From Parelaphostrongylus tenuis (Eukaryota; Nematoda; Chromadorea; Rhabditida; Metastrongylidae): a stretch of 64,000 nt of DNA. Made by a program: the position numbers and the translations under genes. The notes under the pieces were generated by a model. It ran no database searches. It saw only the letters and a list, made by a program, of their open reading frames with translations, and was not told where the DNA came from. The DNA lies in the NCBI GenBank assembly GCA_019055375.1, contig JAHQIW010004619.1:248001-312000 (forward strand), written 5' to 3'. How positions within the stretch are numbered: position 1 is the first letter of the stretch; each line of letters begins with the position of its first letter. Shown here in pieces: positions 55,555 through 64,000 of this stretch.

Positions 55555-56425
55555 TCTTTCTGATCAGAAGGGAACCAATGAAAAATCGATCTCATTTGCT
55601 GGAGAAGAACTTTTCACAGGAGTAGTAACCATCAAAAGCTAAGACTTGTGGCCACAGAACAACGTCACCTGCTTTTTCAAATCACCTTTTTATAGCAGTG
55701 TAACATTCAAAATAAATCATGTTCCAGAAAGCTACGTGTATCTTTTTTCTCATATCTAGCTTATACTTCGCTGGACAAAATTCCTTCCTCAGAGAATTAG
55801 TACTGAAACTGCAGCACAAATTTCAAAAAACTCAAAATATGTTTGCTTTTCGAAAAGCTCTCTTGATCTTTTGCTTTCCTCTGGTCATTTTGATTTTTGT
55901 TTTACACCTCTCCAGACAGAGCTCCTTCTTTAGACTATAAGTAATCATCTGATTAGCAATGTGATTATTTTCTAAAAGTACGCTTTATCCGGAAAATAAG
56001 ACCGAGTTTTGAGTTCTTGGTAACGTTGTTTACAGGTTATTCGACAAGGCGAAGGTCGTGGCAGGACGGTCAAGGTGGAGCGATCGATATTTTGCTATTC
56101 AAGCGGGAGTTTTTTCTCCTTCGAGTTACTGTAGACAAAGCGATTGACTGAGATATTACGGAAACTTCTCCACATATTGATATGCTTTTCGTCTTCCAGC
56201 AATTTATGAGCGTGATAAAAACGAAAGCAAAAAGGCGAGTGTGAAACGTAATTTTTGATCTGGATGCTACAACGATACGAAGGGGTGTTTTGAAAAACCG
56301 GCGAGATGGCGAGATAACCTCAAGTCTCAGCTTTCGAATGGTCACCAGCACTCCTATGAAAGAGAATCTCTCTAGCGAATGATATTGGTTTTTCATTTGT
56401 TTCCTCCTATTCAGTAAAAACCCTC
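55555..56425 (+). mobile_element. TIR element, copy 3 (complete, opposite orientation)
   Basis: Left terminus TTCTGATCAGAAGGGAACCA, ATGAAAAATCGATCTCATTT and right terminus (reverse: CTGAATAGGAGGAAACAAAT, GAAAAACCAATATC) are inverted copies of about 140 bp. The interior (55690-56150) aligns with copies 1 and 2, including a TTGTTTACAGGTTATTCGAC stretch. A peptide frame ending at 56151 follows (FEFLVTLFTGYSTRRRSWQD), but its ATG is ATA. Confidence 0.75.
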
Positions 56426-57557
56426 TGTAGCTTTGCAAACAATTTTGTCCTTCAGACTTGCAATGCTTCTGTTTTGTGGCTGACATTGCGTGGCATGCAT
56501 TTATTAACTCTATCCACTGTTTTTCGTTCAAAAGCAAATAGTGTAGGCCTTACTCGTTTTGCACATTAGACGTACACGACGGAATTCCAAATTTCAACAG
56601 TAGAAATTTATTAAAAAAAACTCTGGTCTAATGATGCAAACCAAATTCTCTTCAACCTCGGCACGACCAATCGGTGATGCTTTTTTGCTGGACAAGCCTG
56701 TGCTGTGAGGTTGCCAACAAATAACTTTATCGCCTAAAGTTTTGACACGTATCGTCTTTCTCAGAGCCAAGCAGAAAACTCGATTTGATTGCTGATGCTC
56801 GTTCTTCTGTAGTGGATCTTTGCATTCGTTTGTTCGAGTCAAACCTTCTTTGATAAAGGTCTGTTTGAATGAAGAACCGCACTCGATGAAGTCTTTATAA
56901 GTGCTTGCTTCTTAGGTATTTGTTTATGATCAACTAGTCATCATCTGACAGTGATAACACGCTCAACGAAGAAATTATGATTAATTGTTTGAACTGAAGT
57001 TACAGGGCACTCGGTATACAATATATTATGGCTCCCTGTGAAAACCTATGATAATAACGGCCTCTGCAGGGTTGACGGCCTGAAGAAAACAAATGTCTTG
57101 ATTCTAAACGCGTAAATATCTAATTATCAAAACAAATACATAATTAGCATAGGCTTCGTCCTGCACATATGAGTTCTCCGAGTAAGATTCTTCAGTCAAG
57201 CGGTGCGCAACTGAAAAAAATTTGACCGAACAAAACAAAGGAGAAGACCGACAAAGAGATGAAGCGGCAGTGCACGATGGACTTGAATTATCTGCTCGAC
57301 TTCTTTCACAACGTCGTGTTAGAAGTTCACTCAACAAGGAAAGCATGAATGTTAGGGTTTTTATGATCAAATCTCTTACTATGGAAAACCCTATCTCTAC
57401 CTCATTGTTGTTGATTTCACAAATTTGCGTTTAATTATGCTTCTTTCTGCTATGAGTGGTTCAGTATACTGACTTCTGCAGTCAGATGTGATTTGCAGCA
57501 GTACAGTTCAGAATTTTTGCTCACGTCGCAGTAAAGTCATTGAACAATTTGGAACAA

Positions 57558-57863
57558 TGTAGTTATGAAAGATATATGGCCTACAAAAGCGTTGTGCGGA
57601 GTGAGCATAGATGAGCAGAGTTTTCTTCCAGAACTTCTTCCTTCTCATGAGGTTTGAGCGAATGCCTGGAGCCAATCAAAGAAAAACCCATGATTATAAA
57701 GCTTATGAAATATTCGATTCTACCAGCACTCAACGCCTTCGCGGCAATGAAGAAAATATATCATCGGCTGCGGCTGAATCCTGTGATATCGCGTTATATA
57801 ATATTAAGAGCAAAAACTGATAAAGATTTTTTGGAGCTTATAGATTACGAGTATCAAAAATAA
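57558..57863 (+). CDS. overlapping open frames, identity undecided
   Basis: Three plus-strand frames overlap. One from ATG 57565 reads MKDIWPTKALCGVSIDEQSF then stops; the second (57611-57820) reads MRFERMPGANQRKTHDYKAY, SAAAESCDIALYNIKSKN; the third (57654-57863) reads KPMIIKLMKYSILPALNAFA, SRYIILRAKTDKDFLELIDY. The third looks most protein-like and could be a last exon ending at TAA 57861. Frame and splice evidence do not settle which, if any, is real. Confidence 0.3.
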
Positions 57864-57914
57864 CGAAGTAAAAAAAACGAAAACGGAATCACTATTTTCC
57901 ACCACTTTATTTCA

Positions 57915-58344
57915 CTAATTGGCTCGTAGCACAGCCTTTTTCGCTTGCTGGCAATTCGCCTTTCCCTTCTTTTTGGACGTCGTAGAATACTTATTGAGCG
58001 CGTCTCCTTTGAATTCCCGGTAAACCCTGCTGTAGTGTTCCATAGAACGTTTGATACTGATTACCGGAGAGTGTCAGGGAATGGCGGATCAATCCCGCGT
58101 TTCCCTAAGACGTTCATCAAACCACACGGCTACGGCTCCTTACCGCATACTGCCTGTTATAGATCACTTCTACTTGTGTGAAAGGCAGTAATTGGTTTCT
58201 ATTCAAAACCCTCGTTCATTGATTGTGGTTATGACATCTTACGTGCTCGGCACACTTGACGACCCACAAATTGATTTGTGCAACGACATCTCTAATTTCT
58301 GATCAATGACATAGCCGAAAGTACAAGCTGGAACTACTCCGTCA
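57915..58344 (-). CDS. 3' end of an unrecognised gene with a basic C-terminal tail
   Basis: Last exon 58056-57915: phase 2 start after ATCAG, 46 codons to TAG (IKRSMEHYSRVYREFKGDAL, NKYSTTSKKKGKANCQQAKK), with AATAAA about 6 bp after the stop. Preceding exon about 58344-58243: ends at AC|GTAAGATG in phase 2, matching, and reads DGVVPACTFGYVIDQKLEMS, LHKSICGSSSVPS. The Lys-rich end suggests a nuclear or nucleic-acid-binding tail, but no domain was recognised. An upstream minus-strand frame at 59577-59813 (LLRNYQRQKSCNKCCRCSEH) could be a further exon with matching phase (TG|GTAACG donor), but that would overlap the plus-strand exons at 58533-59058. Confidence 0.45.
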
Positions 58345-58532
58345 CTGCTTCTACGCTATATCGGACCAGCCAAGTTTCTCATCTCCTTAGAATCCGAAAT
58401 TAGTACAAAATTCTTAGAGCAGAAACTCTCCTCTTTCAATCCAAGTACGAACGCCTTATACTGATTTCAGAAATGGCTCGACATGACCAAGATTAAAATG
58501 CTTCTGTGGTAGTAATGAGTAAATGTCCTCAG

Positions 58533-59058
58533 GCAGGTGCCGAACTAACACAGGAAGAAAGTGTGCAGACCATCCAGATGGTATATGCGAGAAAATGAAT
58601 CAAAATGGGAAGTGCTATGAGATCGATATTCCGTGAGAGACGTGATGTTAAATCATTTAATGAAAAAAAGACAAAAATTTGTTGGAAGACCACCCAACGT
58701 GGTCTCAAGTAACTTGGGAATTTCGTGACTGTCTTTTATTAGGCTCATTCATTAGGAGTAAAGTTCAGTTGAACCCGATGCCCGATGTTTTGCATATCAC
58801 TCAACATTGTTGGATATGTAGCTGGAACGATTACATTACTGCTAAAAATAAGTGAAATAATGAATTCTCGTTTACCTGTAAAGCTCAGTGTTTGGAGGTG
58901 ACTAGCTAATGTCGTGCTCGTCTTTCAGTCTTGTGCCCCCAGCAAATCAAGCTCGTCGCTTCGATGGAAAAGATTGGGATTGGCTCCATAAATCTTCGAC
59001 GAATAAATGCCCTGATTCGATCCATTGGCAGGTTTGCGAAAATTGGCAGATGAGCTGA
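58533..59058 (+). CDS. 3' end of an unrecognised Cys/Trp-rich gene, two exons
   Basis: Exon 58533-58632 (after TCCTCAG; phase 1 in, phase 2 out at CC|GTGAGAG) reads RCRTNTGRKCADHPDGICEK, MNQNGKCYEIDI. Exon 58929-59058 (after TCTTTCAG; phase 2) reads ARRFDGKDWDWLHKSSTNKC, PDSIHWQVCENWQMS, then TGA. Phases agree. Six cysteines and five tryptophans in about 75 residues suggest a secreted disulphide-bonded protein; the KCADHP-CEK-GKC spacing vaguely recalls a ShKT-type domain but lacks its end. Upstream exons and a signal peptide were not found. A different frame of the second exon is also open, so confidence is moderate. Confidence 0.4.
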
Positions 59059-59059
59059 A

Positions 59060-60048
59060 AATGCATCCACATACCTATGGAGGGTTGACTTTCATTAGTG
59101 AACGGAGCAGCTCCTAATGTTTAAGCTTGATTCCAACAGTGAAGTCAGTCTTATGGCCTACGAATAAACAAACACTTCAACCAAATTCCTATAATTCCTA
59201 TTAACTCTTTAGCGGAGGTCTTTGGGCAAGGAAAAAATGCTTTTTCTTGATAGACAAGATATTTTTCCTTTAAGAATTTTCTGAACTTCTAATTCTTGTC
59301 GATTTGATGTTTCAGACAGGCTAGAGTTGATAGTGACATGACTTTACAATGCAACTTTTCAGCTGAATTCTCTTTGAGCATACTGTAGTCAAATCATTCA
59401 CAGGAGTATGAATGCCAGTATTGTCAGACATTTGATTCCTATTGGGAAATTGCCAGTAGAGCCAAATCGTCTCAGAACACTCTTATCGTAGTTATTTACA
59501 ACGCCTCATTTGACTTTTTCAGTTGCAGAGTAAAGAGATGTTAACGTCATCGTTTCGCTGAAATATTCACAGCTCGTTACCAAGTAATTGACAAACTGAA
59601 ACAGATATCTGCGTGAAAGAACCTTTGTTCCAAAAAACAACGCGTAGACAAATGTTCGCTACAGCGACAGCACTTGTTACAACTTTTCTGTCGTTGATAA
59701 TTCCGTAGGAGACTTTTTGGTGAATGAATTATAGTATGACTGAAACCGCTTTTTGATTCATTGCTCAAATATTTTCCAAAACTCCATCTGTGAGGTTTGC
59801 CGCTTCGGCGCACTTATTGGAAATTGTGATACAGAGTAGGAGCCTTATAACTGTTATTGGTGTAGCTGTAGAATGGGCTACATCTCAGTAGCAAGTTGTC
59901 TCCAGTAAACTAAACGTAACAACAAAGGGAGAGTGCTTACTATGTTTACTTAAGTGTCAGTGGTATAAATTCTGACCAAGCAGCAACTAAAGCTATGTTT
60001 ATGTTTGTGTAGTTCTCCACGGAAAGGGGCAATCAGTCGTGTAGTATC
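59060..60048. other. no firm gene
   Basis: Apart from the possible minus-strand exon at 59577-59813 noted above, this 1 kb shows no splice-bounded open frame or recognised repeat. Confidence 0.5.
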
Positions 60049-60715
60049 GAGTAAGAAGAGAGGATGTGAAAAAACACAAAATAATGATGCGGTTACATCA
60101 TGATTTATTTACGACTTTTATGTTTTTCTTATTTTTCGAGATTCATGTTACCAAAGTTGACATTGTTTTCGAGCTTTTTCGTGGACGAGCTATAAAATGT
60201 GAACTGTTACTAAACTGTTAGTAAATTCTTTATATAAAAAAGGAAGTGTGAGAAGACAGAAGATAATGAAACCGTTTTACTCAGCTATATTTACAGTTCA
60301 GTTGTTTATGAATTAGTTGATATTTTTTAGGTACAGAATAACGAGCATGGCACTGTTTCTAGCATATCGATGGTTTTTGTAGAGGCTAAGGTTAGTAAAT
60401 GCCTCACGTAAGAAAAGAAAGTGTGAATACAAAATAATGAAACGGCTCCATGCTGATCCACTTACGAATTCCATGAATTTTTTTTAGATACAAAGGACAT
60501 AAGTTGCTCCTGTTTCTAGCATATAGATGAATTATGTAGGTGGGGGCTAACGTTAGTAAATAAGAAGAAAGAGTGTGAAAAATACGAAATAATGGAATGC
60601 TTTCATTCTTAGTCATCCAAGATTTTTCATGGATTTTTTCCTTATTTTTTAGGTTCGTACGAGCGAAGCTGAAAGTGCTTTCTAGCTCTTTTCTGAGCAA
60701 AAATTGCGCCATCTC
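60049..60715. repeat. diverged tandem array, four units of about 160-172 bp
   Basis: Units start at about 60049, 60220, 60393 and 60556. Each begins AGTAAAT/AGTAAGA, then has GTGTGA..A...ACA.AATAATG, a T-rich run, (in units 2-4) TTTTTTTAG, and TTTCTAG-like phrases (GTTTCTAGCATATCGATGG, GTTTCTAGCATATAGATGA, CTTTCTAGCTCTTTTCTGA). The last unit contains the acceptor of the exon at 60686, so the array appears to be built from an intron-exon boundary. Confidence 0.65.
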
Positions 60716-60929
60716 GAGCAGTTGGAAACTCTCTGCACCCAGCAACGAATGCTTTTGACAAAGCACGTGAACTATGGAAAACCCCGTGATGCAGTTATCG
60801 AAGGATTAGCAAGAGCAAAAGTTTGTTGAAGGAACAGAAAAAGGATCCATCTTGGAAGGTTTAATATGGCTACCATTATCTTACAGAGCACGCACGGTGC
60901 TGGATATGGCGTCAAACGTTGCTCTATGA
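60686..60929 (+). CDS. 3' end of an unrecognised gene, two exons
   Basis: Exon 60686-60766 (after TTTCTAG, phase 0) reads LFSEQKLRHLEQLETLCTQQ, RMLLTKH, with heptad-like Leu spacing suggesting a coiled coil. A 43-bp intron (CAC|GTGAAC ... GGATTAG) is in phase 0. Exon 60810-60929 reads QEQKFVEGTEKGSILEGLIW, LPLSYRARTVLDMASNVAL and ends with TGA. If not spliced, the first frame runs on to TGA at 60829 (KPRDAVIEGLARAKVC). The first reading is preferred because the second exon is strongly protein-like. No family was recognised; upstream exons were not found beyond the tandem array. Confidence 0.5.
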
Positions 60930-61114
60930 AGACAATCTTAAACTATAGAAAAGGGATAACTTGTGGCTTTGTATTGACTTTTTACTACGGTTTTTTTAGC
61001 AAATTGTACCTTAAAAATCAAATCCCTTATTTAATTTACTATTGTGTACAATATTAATACTACCTGAATGGAAAAGAAGCAAAAAAGCCAAAGGTTTTTT
61101 TTTAGGTATTAGTT

Positions 61115-61510
61115 TAGGTGCACATGTTAGGGCAGGGATAACCGTCGAGTCGAAAAACTTAGCACGGAATCGGATTTTCCTTGTCTTCACTACGTCCTCG
61201 ATGCTCTTAAACGCTCCTGAAGCCGCTCGTTTCCTCCTGCTCGACCGTGGAGCTGGACCGTTCATTGTGTTGACTTCACGACCTTGATAGACGTAAATGA
61301 AGCTTTCAAAGGTGTTCGTTCCGTTGAGCGTGAATGGCGCATTTGAGACGCATTCGTTCCTCATAAACATTGGTTTCGTTAGATTTAGTCGTAGACTAAT
61401 CTTTCCACAAGCGTTGTCGAAATCGGTCAAGATTTGTTCCACCTGGCTGATGCTTAGTCTTATAAGGACGATATAATCTGCGTAGCGAAGATGGTTTGAT
61501 TGTGTATCGC
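61115..61510 (-). mobile_element. RTE-type LINE fragment G
   Basis: Minus strand: LRYADYIVLIRLSIS (FADD box reads YADY), EQILTDFDNACGKISLRLNL, TKPMFMRNECVSNAPFTLNG, AASGAFKSIEDVVKTRKIRF, STVIPALTCA. It breaks off at about 61115. A TA-rich run follows at 61513-61555. Confidence 0.75.
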
Positions 61511-61559
61511 CGATATATGTTTATATATACACATATATATAATATATATTTACTTAATG

Positions 61560-62220
61560 GATTGTGCTAACATGAAAAACGTCAGTGGAGTCATGTATGT
61601 GATCGTTTTACAAAGAAATTGTTGCCTTCTCGGATATTCATTGAAAATTTATAAACGTCTCATCTTTTTATCATCACTATTTTTGACACCATGACTGAGA
61701 TGTGATATCAGACGTTCTCCTATGTTGGTGATGGTGACCTGAACGTCAATATGGTGCTTTGAATTTTCCTTTCTTTTCTAAAGCAAATGACAACAACGCC
61801 GTCTAGTCGATCACGTTAATGCAGTATTGTGTACAATTATTAAATCTGACTCAACATCAAGAAATTATAAGCAGTGAGAAAAACTAGCTCTACAGTGTTT
61901 ACGAAGAAATAATTAAAATAAGAAGGTAGAAGAGAAGATAAAGTCTGAAGATGAACTTGAAAGGAGATTCAGACTCTCAAAATGACATCAAAAATCATAT
62001 CTAAGCAGTGAAATGTGTGCAAAAATAGAGATATTCAATGGAACCTGTGCAAACAACAGATGATTGACTAATTAAACAAGAACGCCGCTTCTTCTCAAAG
62101 ATCCATTTAGAACATTAAAAACGTCTAGTGACTTTTCAAATGAGCGCTTTTTTGCAAACAGAGAATTGTACACTTATCAGAATCAATCAAATTTACTTAT
62201 TTACGTCTGCATCTCTCCGT
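61560..62220. other. non-coding interval, 3' flank of the Gly/Trp-rich paralogue 2
   Basis: No gene was seen. 61800-62220 aligns loosely with 43300-43660 (shared phrases such as TACAGTGTTTA/CACAGTGTTTA, and CTCAAATGAGCATTACTTCT versus TTCAAATGAGCGCTTTTTTG), supporting a duplication that included the 3' flank. Confidence 0.5.
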
Positions 62221-62225
62221 TTACG

Positions 62226-62473
62226 TCACATCCAACTCCATCCGATAGGTGGTACTACGAGTGGTAGTGGAGGCTGTGGTGGCGGTAATAGAGATCCTGG
62301 TCGTACTGCCCATCGGCCACGTCCACCTCCACCATCACCCCATCCCATTAATCCACCACCATTGTGCCACCCGTCGAAGTCCTCTCCATTACGTTCCCAA
62401 GAGCTTTGTTGCCAGGAATCGAATGGACGACCTACCACTATACGACGAGGAGTCTGCCGAATAGCAGTACTAC
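62226..62473 (-). CDS. Gly/Trp/Pro-rich terminal exon, paralogue 2
   Basis: The exon begins after a GTTTAG acceptor in phase 1, and ends with TGA at 62226 (82 codons with the stop). It reads IRQTPRRIVVGRPFDSWQQS, SWERNGEDFDGWHNGGGLMG, WGDGGGGRGRWAVRPGSLLP, then a Pro/Leu run and PIGWSWM. The same phase, acceptor and residue order as 43668-43888 show common ancestry. This copy is more Gly- and Pro-rich. The upstream exons were not identified and function is unknown. Confidence 0.5.
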
Positions 62474-62499
62474 CTAAACGCTCAACTCTTCAATGGATT

Positions 62500-62930
62500 C
62501 TAAATTTCTTTAGCTAGAGTACATTCGAAAAATACCTTAACAGATGAGAGCGTGAGGCTTCTGTTATCAAAATCAATCAGGCATTTGATCTTTATCACAC
62601 TGACTCTGATGTGGCTTGTATAGATGTAAATTTTTTCCAATGTTTTTTTTGAATGTACAAAATTTTTTCTGGAATGCCTGTTACCGTTGGCGTCGTAATT
62701 TGTGGTGATGCGATAAAACTCGTTAATGAAGGTTTTGTTACAAATCACCAATGAAAAATGAATAAGGTGACAGTTTTCTAGGTCATTAAAGGCTCAACAT
62801 GTGAACTCTATGAGCAATGAATTAATTATAAAAAGCCCAAGAATTTTGCGCTCAAAAGTAGACCACTACTAGGACAAAGAAGTTCTTAAGACTTCCATTC
62901 ATTGATTACTGAAGCCGAGATTTACAGAAA
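62500..62930. other. no gene recognised
   Basis: A minus-strand ORF at 62500-62751 lacks splice support and protein-like composition. Nothing else is supported. Confidence 0.5.
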
Positions 62931-63900
62931 GTCTTTCTTTCAGGTTTTTGCTCTTTACTGAGTCATACTGAAATAGCAATAAAAGCTCCAGAGAGCCATG
63001 GTGTCCCTATCAAGTTCATGAAAATCCTTTGTAAGCTATATAAAGATCGCACATTCAAATTATCACCACTTCTTAACGAATTTAGTAGTTGCTTTGAAGA
63101 AGAATCGACAAGGAGATGTCACGTTAGCAGGCTTTAAAAGTTGGGAGTTTGAAAGTTACCGCAAGGCGTTTTGTCACCAGAAGCAGCCGACCTGATGGAC
63201 TCACGGGAAAATTCCCCTTCCCCAGCGAACCGTCAACTCACATATGACTTGCAAAGTGCCATAGCCCAGCGATGAAAAAGGTCATAAGGAGAGAAGACCG
63301 TCGGTCATGACTGAAGCTGGGAAAGGTGGAAAGAGTAATTGCGAAACTTACCGCAATTTAGCGAGATGATTGCAATTTGCCGCCCAGACGCAACAGTTAC
63401 AGTGATGAAGAAAGACTAAGAAAAAAATTATCCACGATAATTACAAATCATTTCAAAAACAACGTCTACACGTTCACTGAAGTCATACGAAGTAATTGGA
63501 AGATGAATTTGTTGTCTCCTTATCTAAAACAACAGAATATTTTGTCGGGGGAATTTGAAGAACATCTGATCTGGAAAAGAATATACGGAGAACAACATCT
63601 GCAGAGTCTTCTATCAGTTCTTTATAACATACTGGCTCTTCTCTGTACATGTTATATGCCGGAATAACGAGTCCCTGTTCGACAAAAAACTCTCAAACAA
63701 TTTAATGCTACCAAAGGAAAGCTTCGAAAACGTGGATAACTGTCGTCTCTGCTCCCTGTCTGCCCTCTACATAATCTCACTCCAATCTTTCTGAAAAGGA
63801 TTGATAACTAGTGCAAGGACAGTCCGTCGACTTGGTAGAAACTGAAGCACTGCGGTGTCAACAGTCGGTTTATAAGGATTTCTCACAAGTCACAGAAAAA
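62930..63900 (+). mobile_element. RTE-type LINE fragment H
   Basis: Plus strand, mixed frames: LSPEAADLMDSRENSPSPAN then RQLTYDLQSAIAQR (compare KLELIRQRGISQATNNRNLT, SELAKRCREAIK of copy C), LRKKLSTIITNHFKNNV, then FENVDNCRLCSLSALYIISL (compare NYRPICLLSVLYKLF). This spans the linker and the start of the RT. It is heavily decayed. Confidence 0.6.
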
Positions 63901-63924
63901 GGTTCTAAGTTTCAGCAACACTGG

Positions 63925-64000
63925 GGGCGCCGTGGTCGAGTGACTGTGATGCTGGCCGCAGAGCACATGGAGCTGAGTTCTGCCCCCAACTCTCTCCGGA
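63925..64000 (+). repeat. tRNA-like sequence at window edge
   Basis: GGGGGCGCCGTGGTCGAGTG has an A-box-like start, and GCTGAGTTCTGCCCCC near 63970 could close an acceptor-like GGGGGC/GCCCCC pairing. The arms do not fold into a convincing cloverleaf. It is probably another tRNA-derived SINE, cut by the window end. Confidence 0.3.

Noticed and set aside
56070..56537. Minus-strand ORF of 155 codons
   Set aside because: It reads antisense through the right end of TIR element copy 3; similar open stretches occur in the other copies as a property of the repeat.
60404..60766. Minus-strand ORF of 120 codons
   Set aside because: It runs across the tandem array and the antisense of the plus exon at 60686; no splice or composition support.
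62128..62517. Plus-strand ORF of 129 codons with Pro/Gly-rich content
   Set aside because: It is the antisense shadow of the minus-strand Gly/Trp-rich exon, which has splice support and a paralogue.
1..64000. CRISPR arrays, operons or phage-like systems
   Set aside because: No spaced short direct repeats, ribosome-binding sites or prokaryotic gene packing; the sequence is eukaryotic throughout.

Overview
The window looks like nuclear DNA of a nematode, most likely a clade V (strongylid, hookworm-like) parasite. This is inferred from the AT-rich background, short introns with nematode-type TTTTCAG acceptors and GTAAGT donors, a secreted multi-ShKT gene, and a repeat load of RTE-type LINEs, mariner, Tc1-like, piggyBac-like and Penelope-like pieces plus tRNA-derived SINEs. 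No rRNA, prokaryotic operon or CRISPR was seen. The tRNA-like sequences look like SINE heads, not functional tRNA genes.

Layout. 0-21 kb is almost wholly transposon-derived: RTE fragments on both strands, two piggyBac copies, several mariner relics, and a probable ancient duplication of an RTE+mariner block (about 7.1-10.6 kb versus 14.9-18.35 kb). 22-31 kb is mixed: a small two-exon gene candidate, Tc1/mariner relics, a possible FLYWCH-like ORF, two Penelope-like GIY-YIG fragments and a TIR element carrying a small basic ORF. 31.4-34.7 kb holds the 3' part of an unrecognised plus-strand gene: ten exons join in one frame and end shortly before an AATAAA. 36.6-40.8 kb holds exons of a second plus-strand gene. 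41.7-44.6 kb is repeats plus a Gly/Trp-rich exon.

45.3-52.8 kb holds the best-supported gene: a minus-strand, six-exon gene for a secreted protein of 325 residues with a signal peptide, four ShKT domains (one per exon, separated by phase-1 introns) and a C-terminal tail. 53-57 kb has repeats and a third copy of the TIR element. 57.9-60.9 kb has short, gene-like exon sets on both strands (3' end of a minus gene with a basic tail, a plus Cys/Trp-rich pair, and the 3' end of another plus gene preceded by a roughly 165-bp tandem array). 62.2-62.5 kb carries a paralogue of the 43.7-kb Gly/Trp-rich exon. The window ends in another RTE fragment and a tRNA-like sequence.

Exon models were built by hand from splice motifs and frame agreement and have not been checked against transcripts. 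Family names rest on motifs recognised by eye, not on searches.
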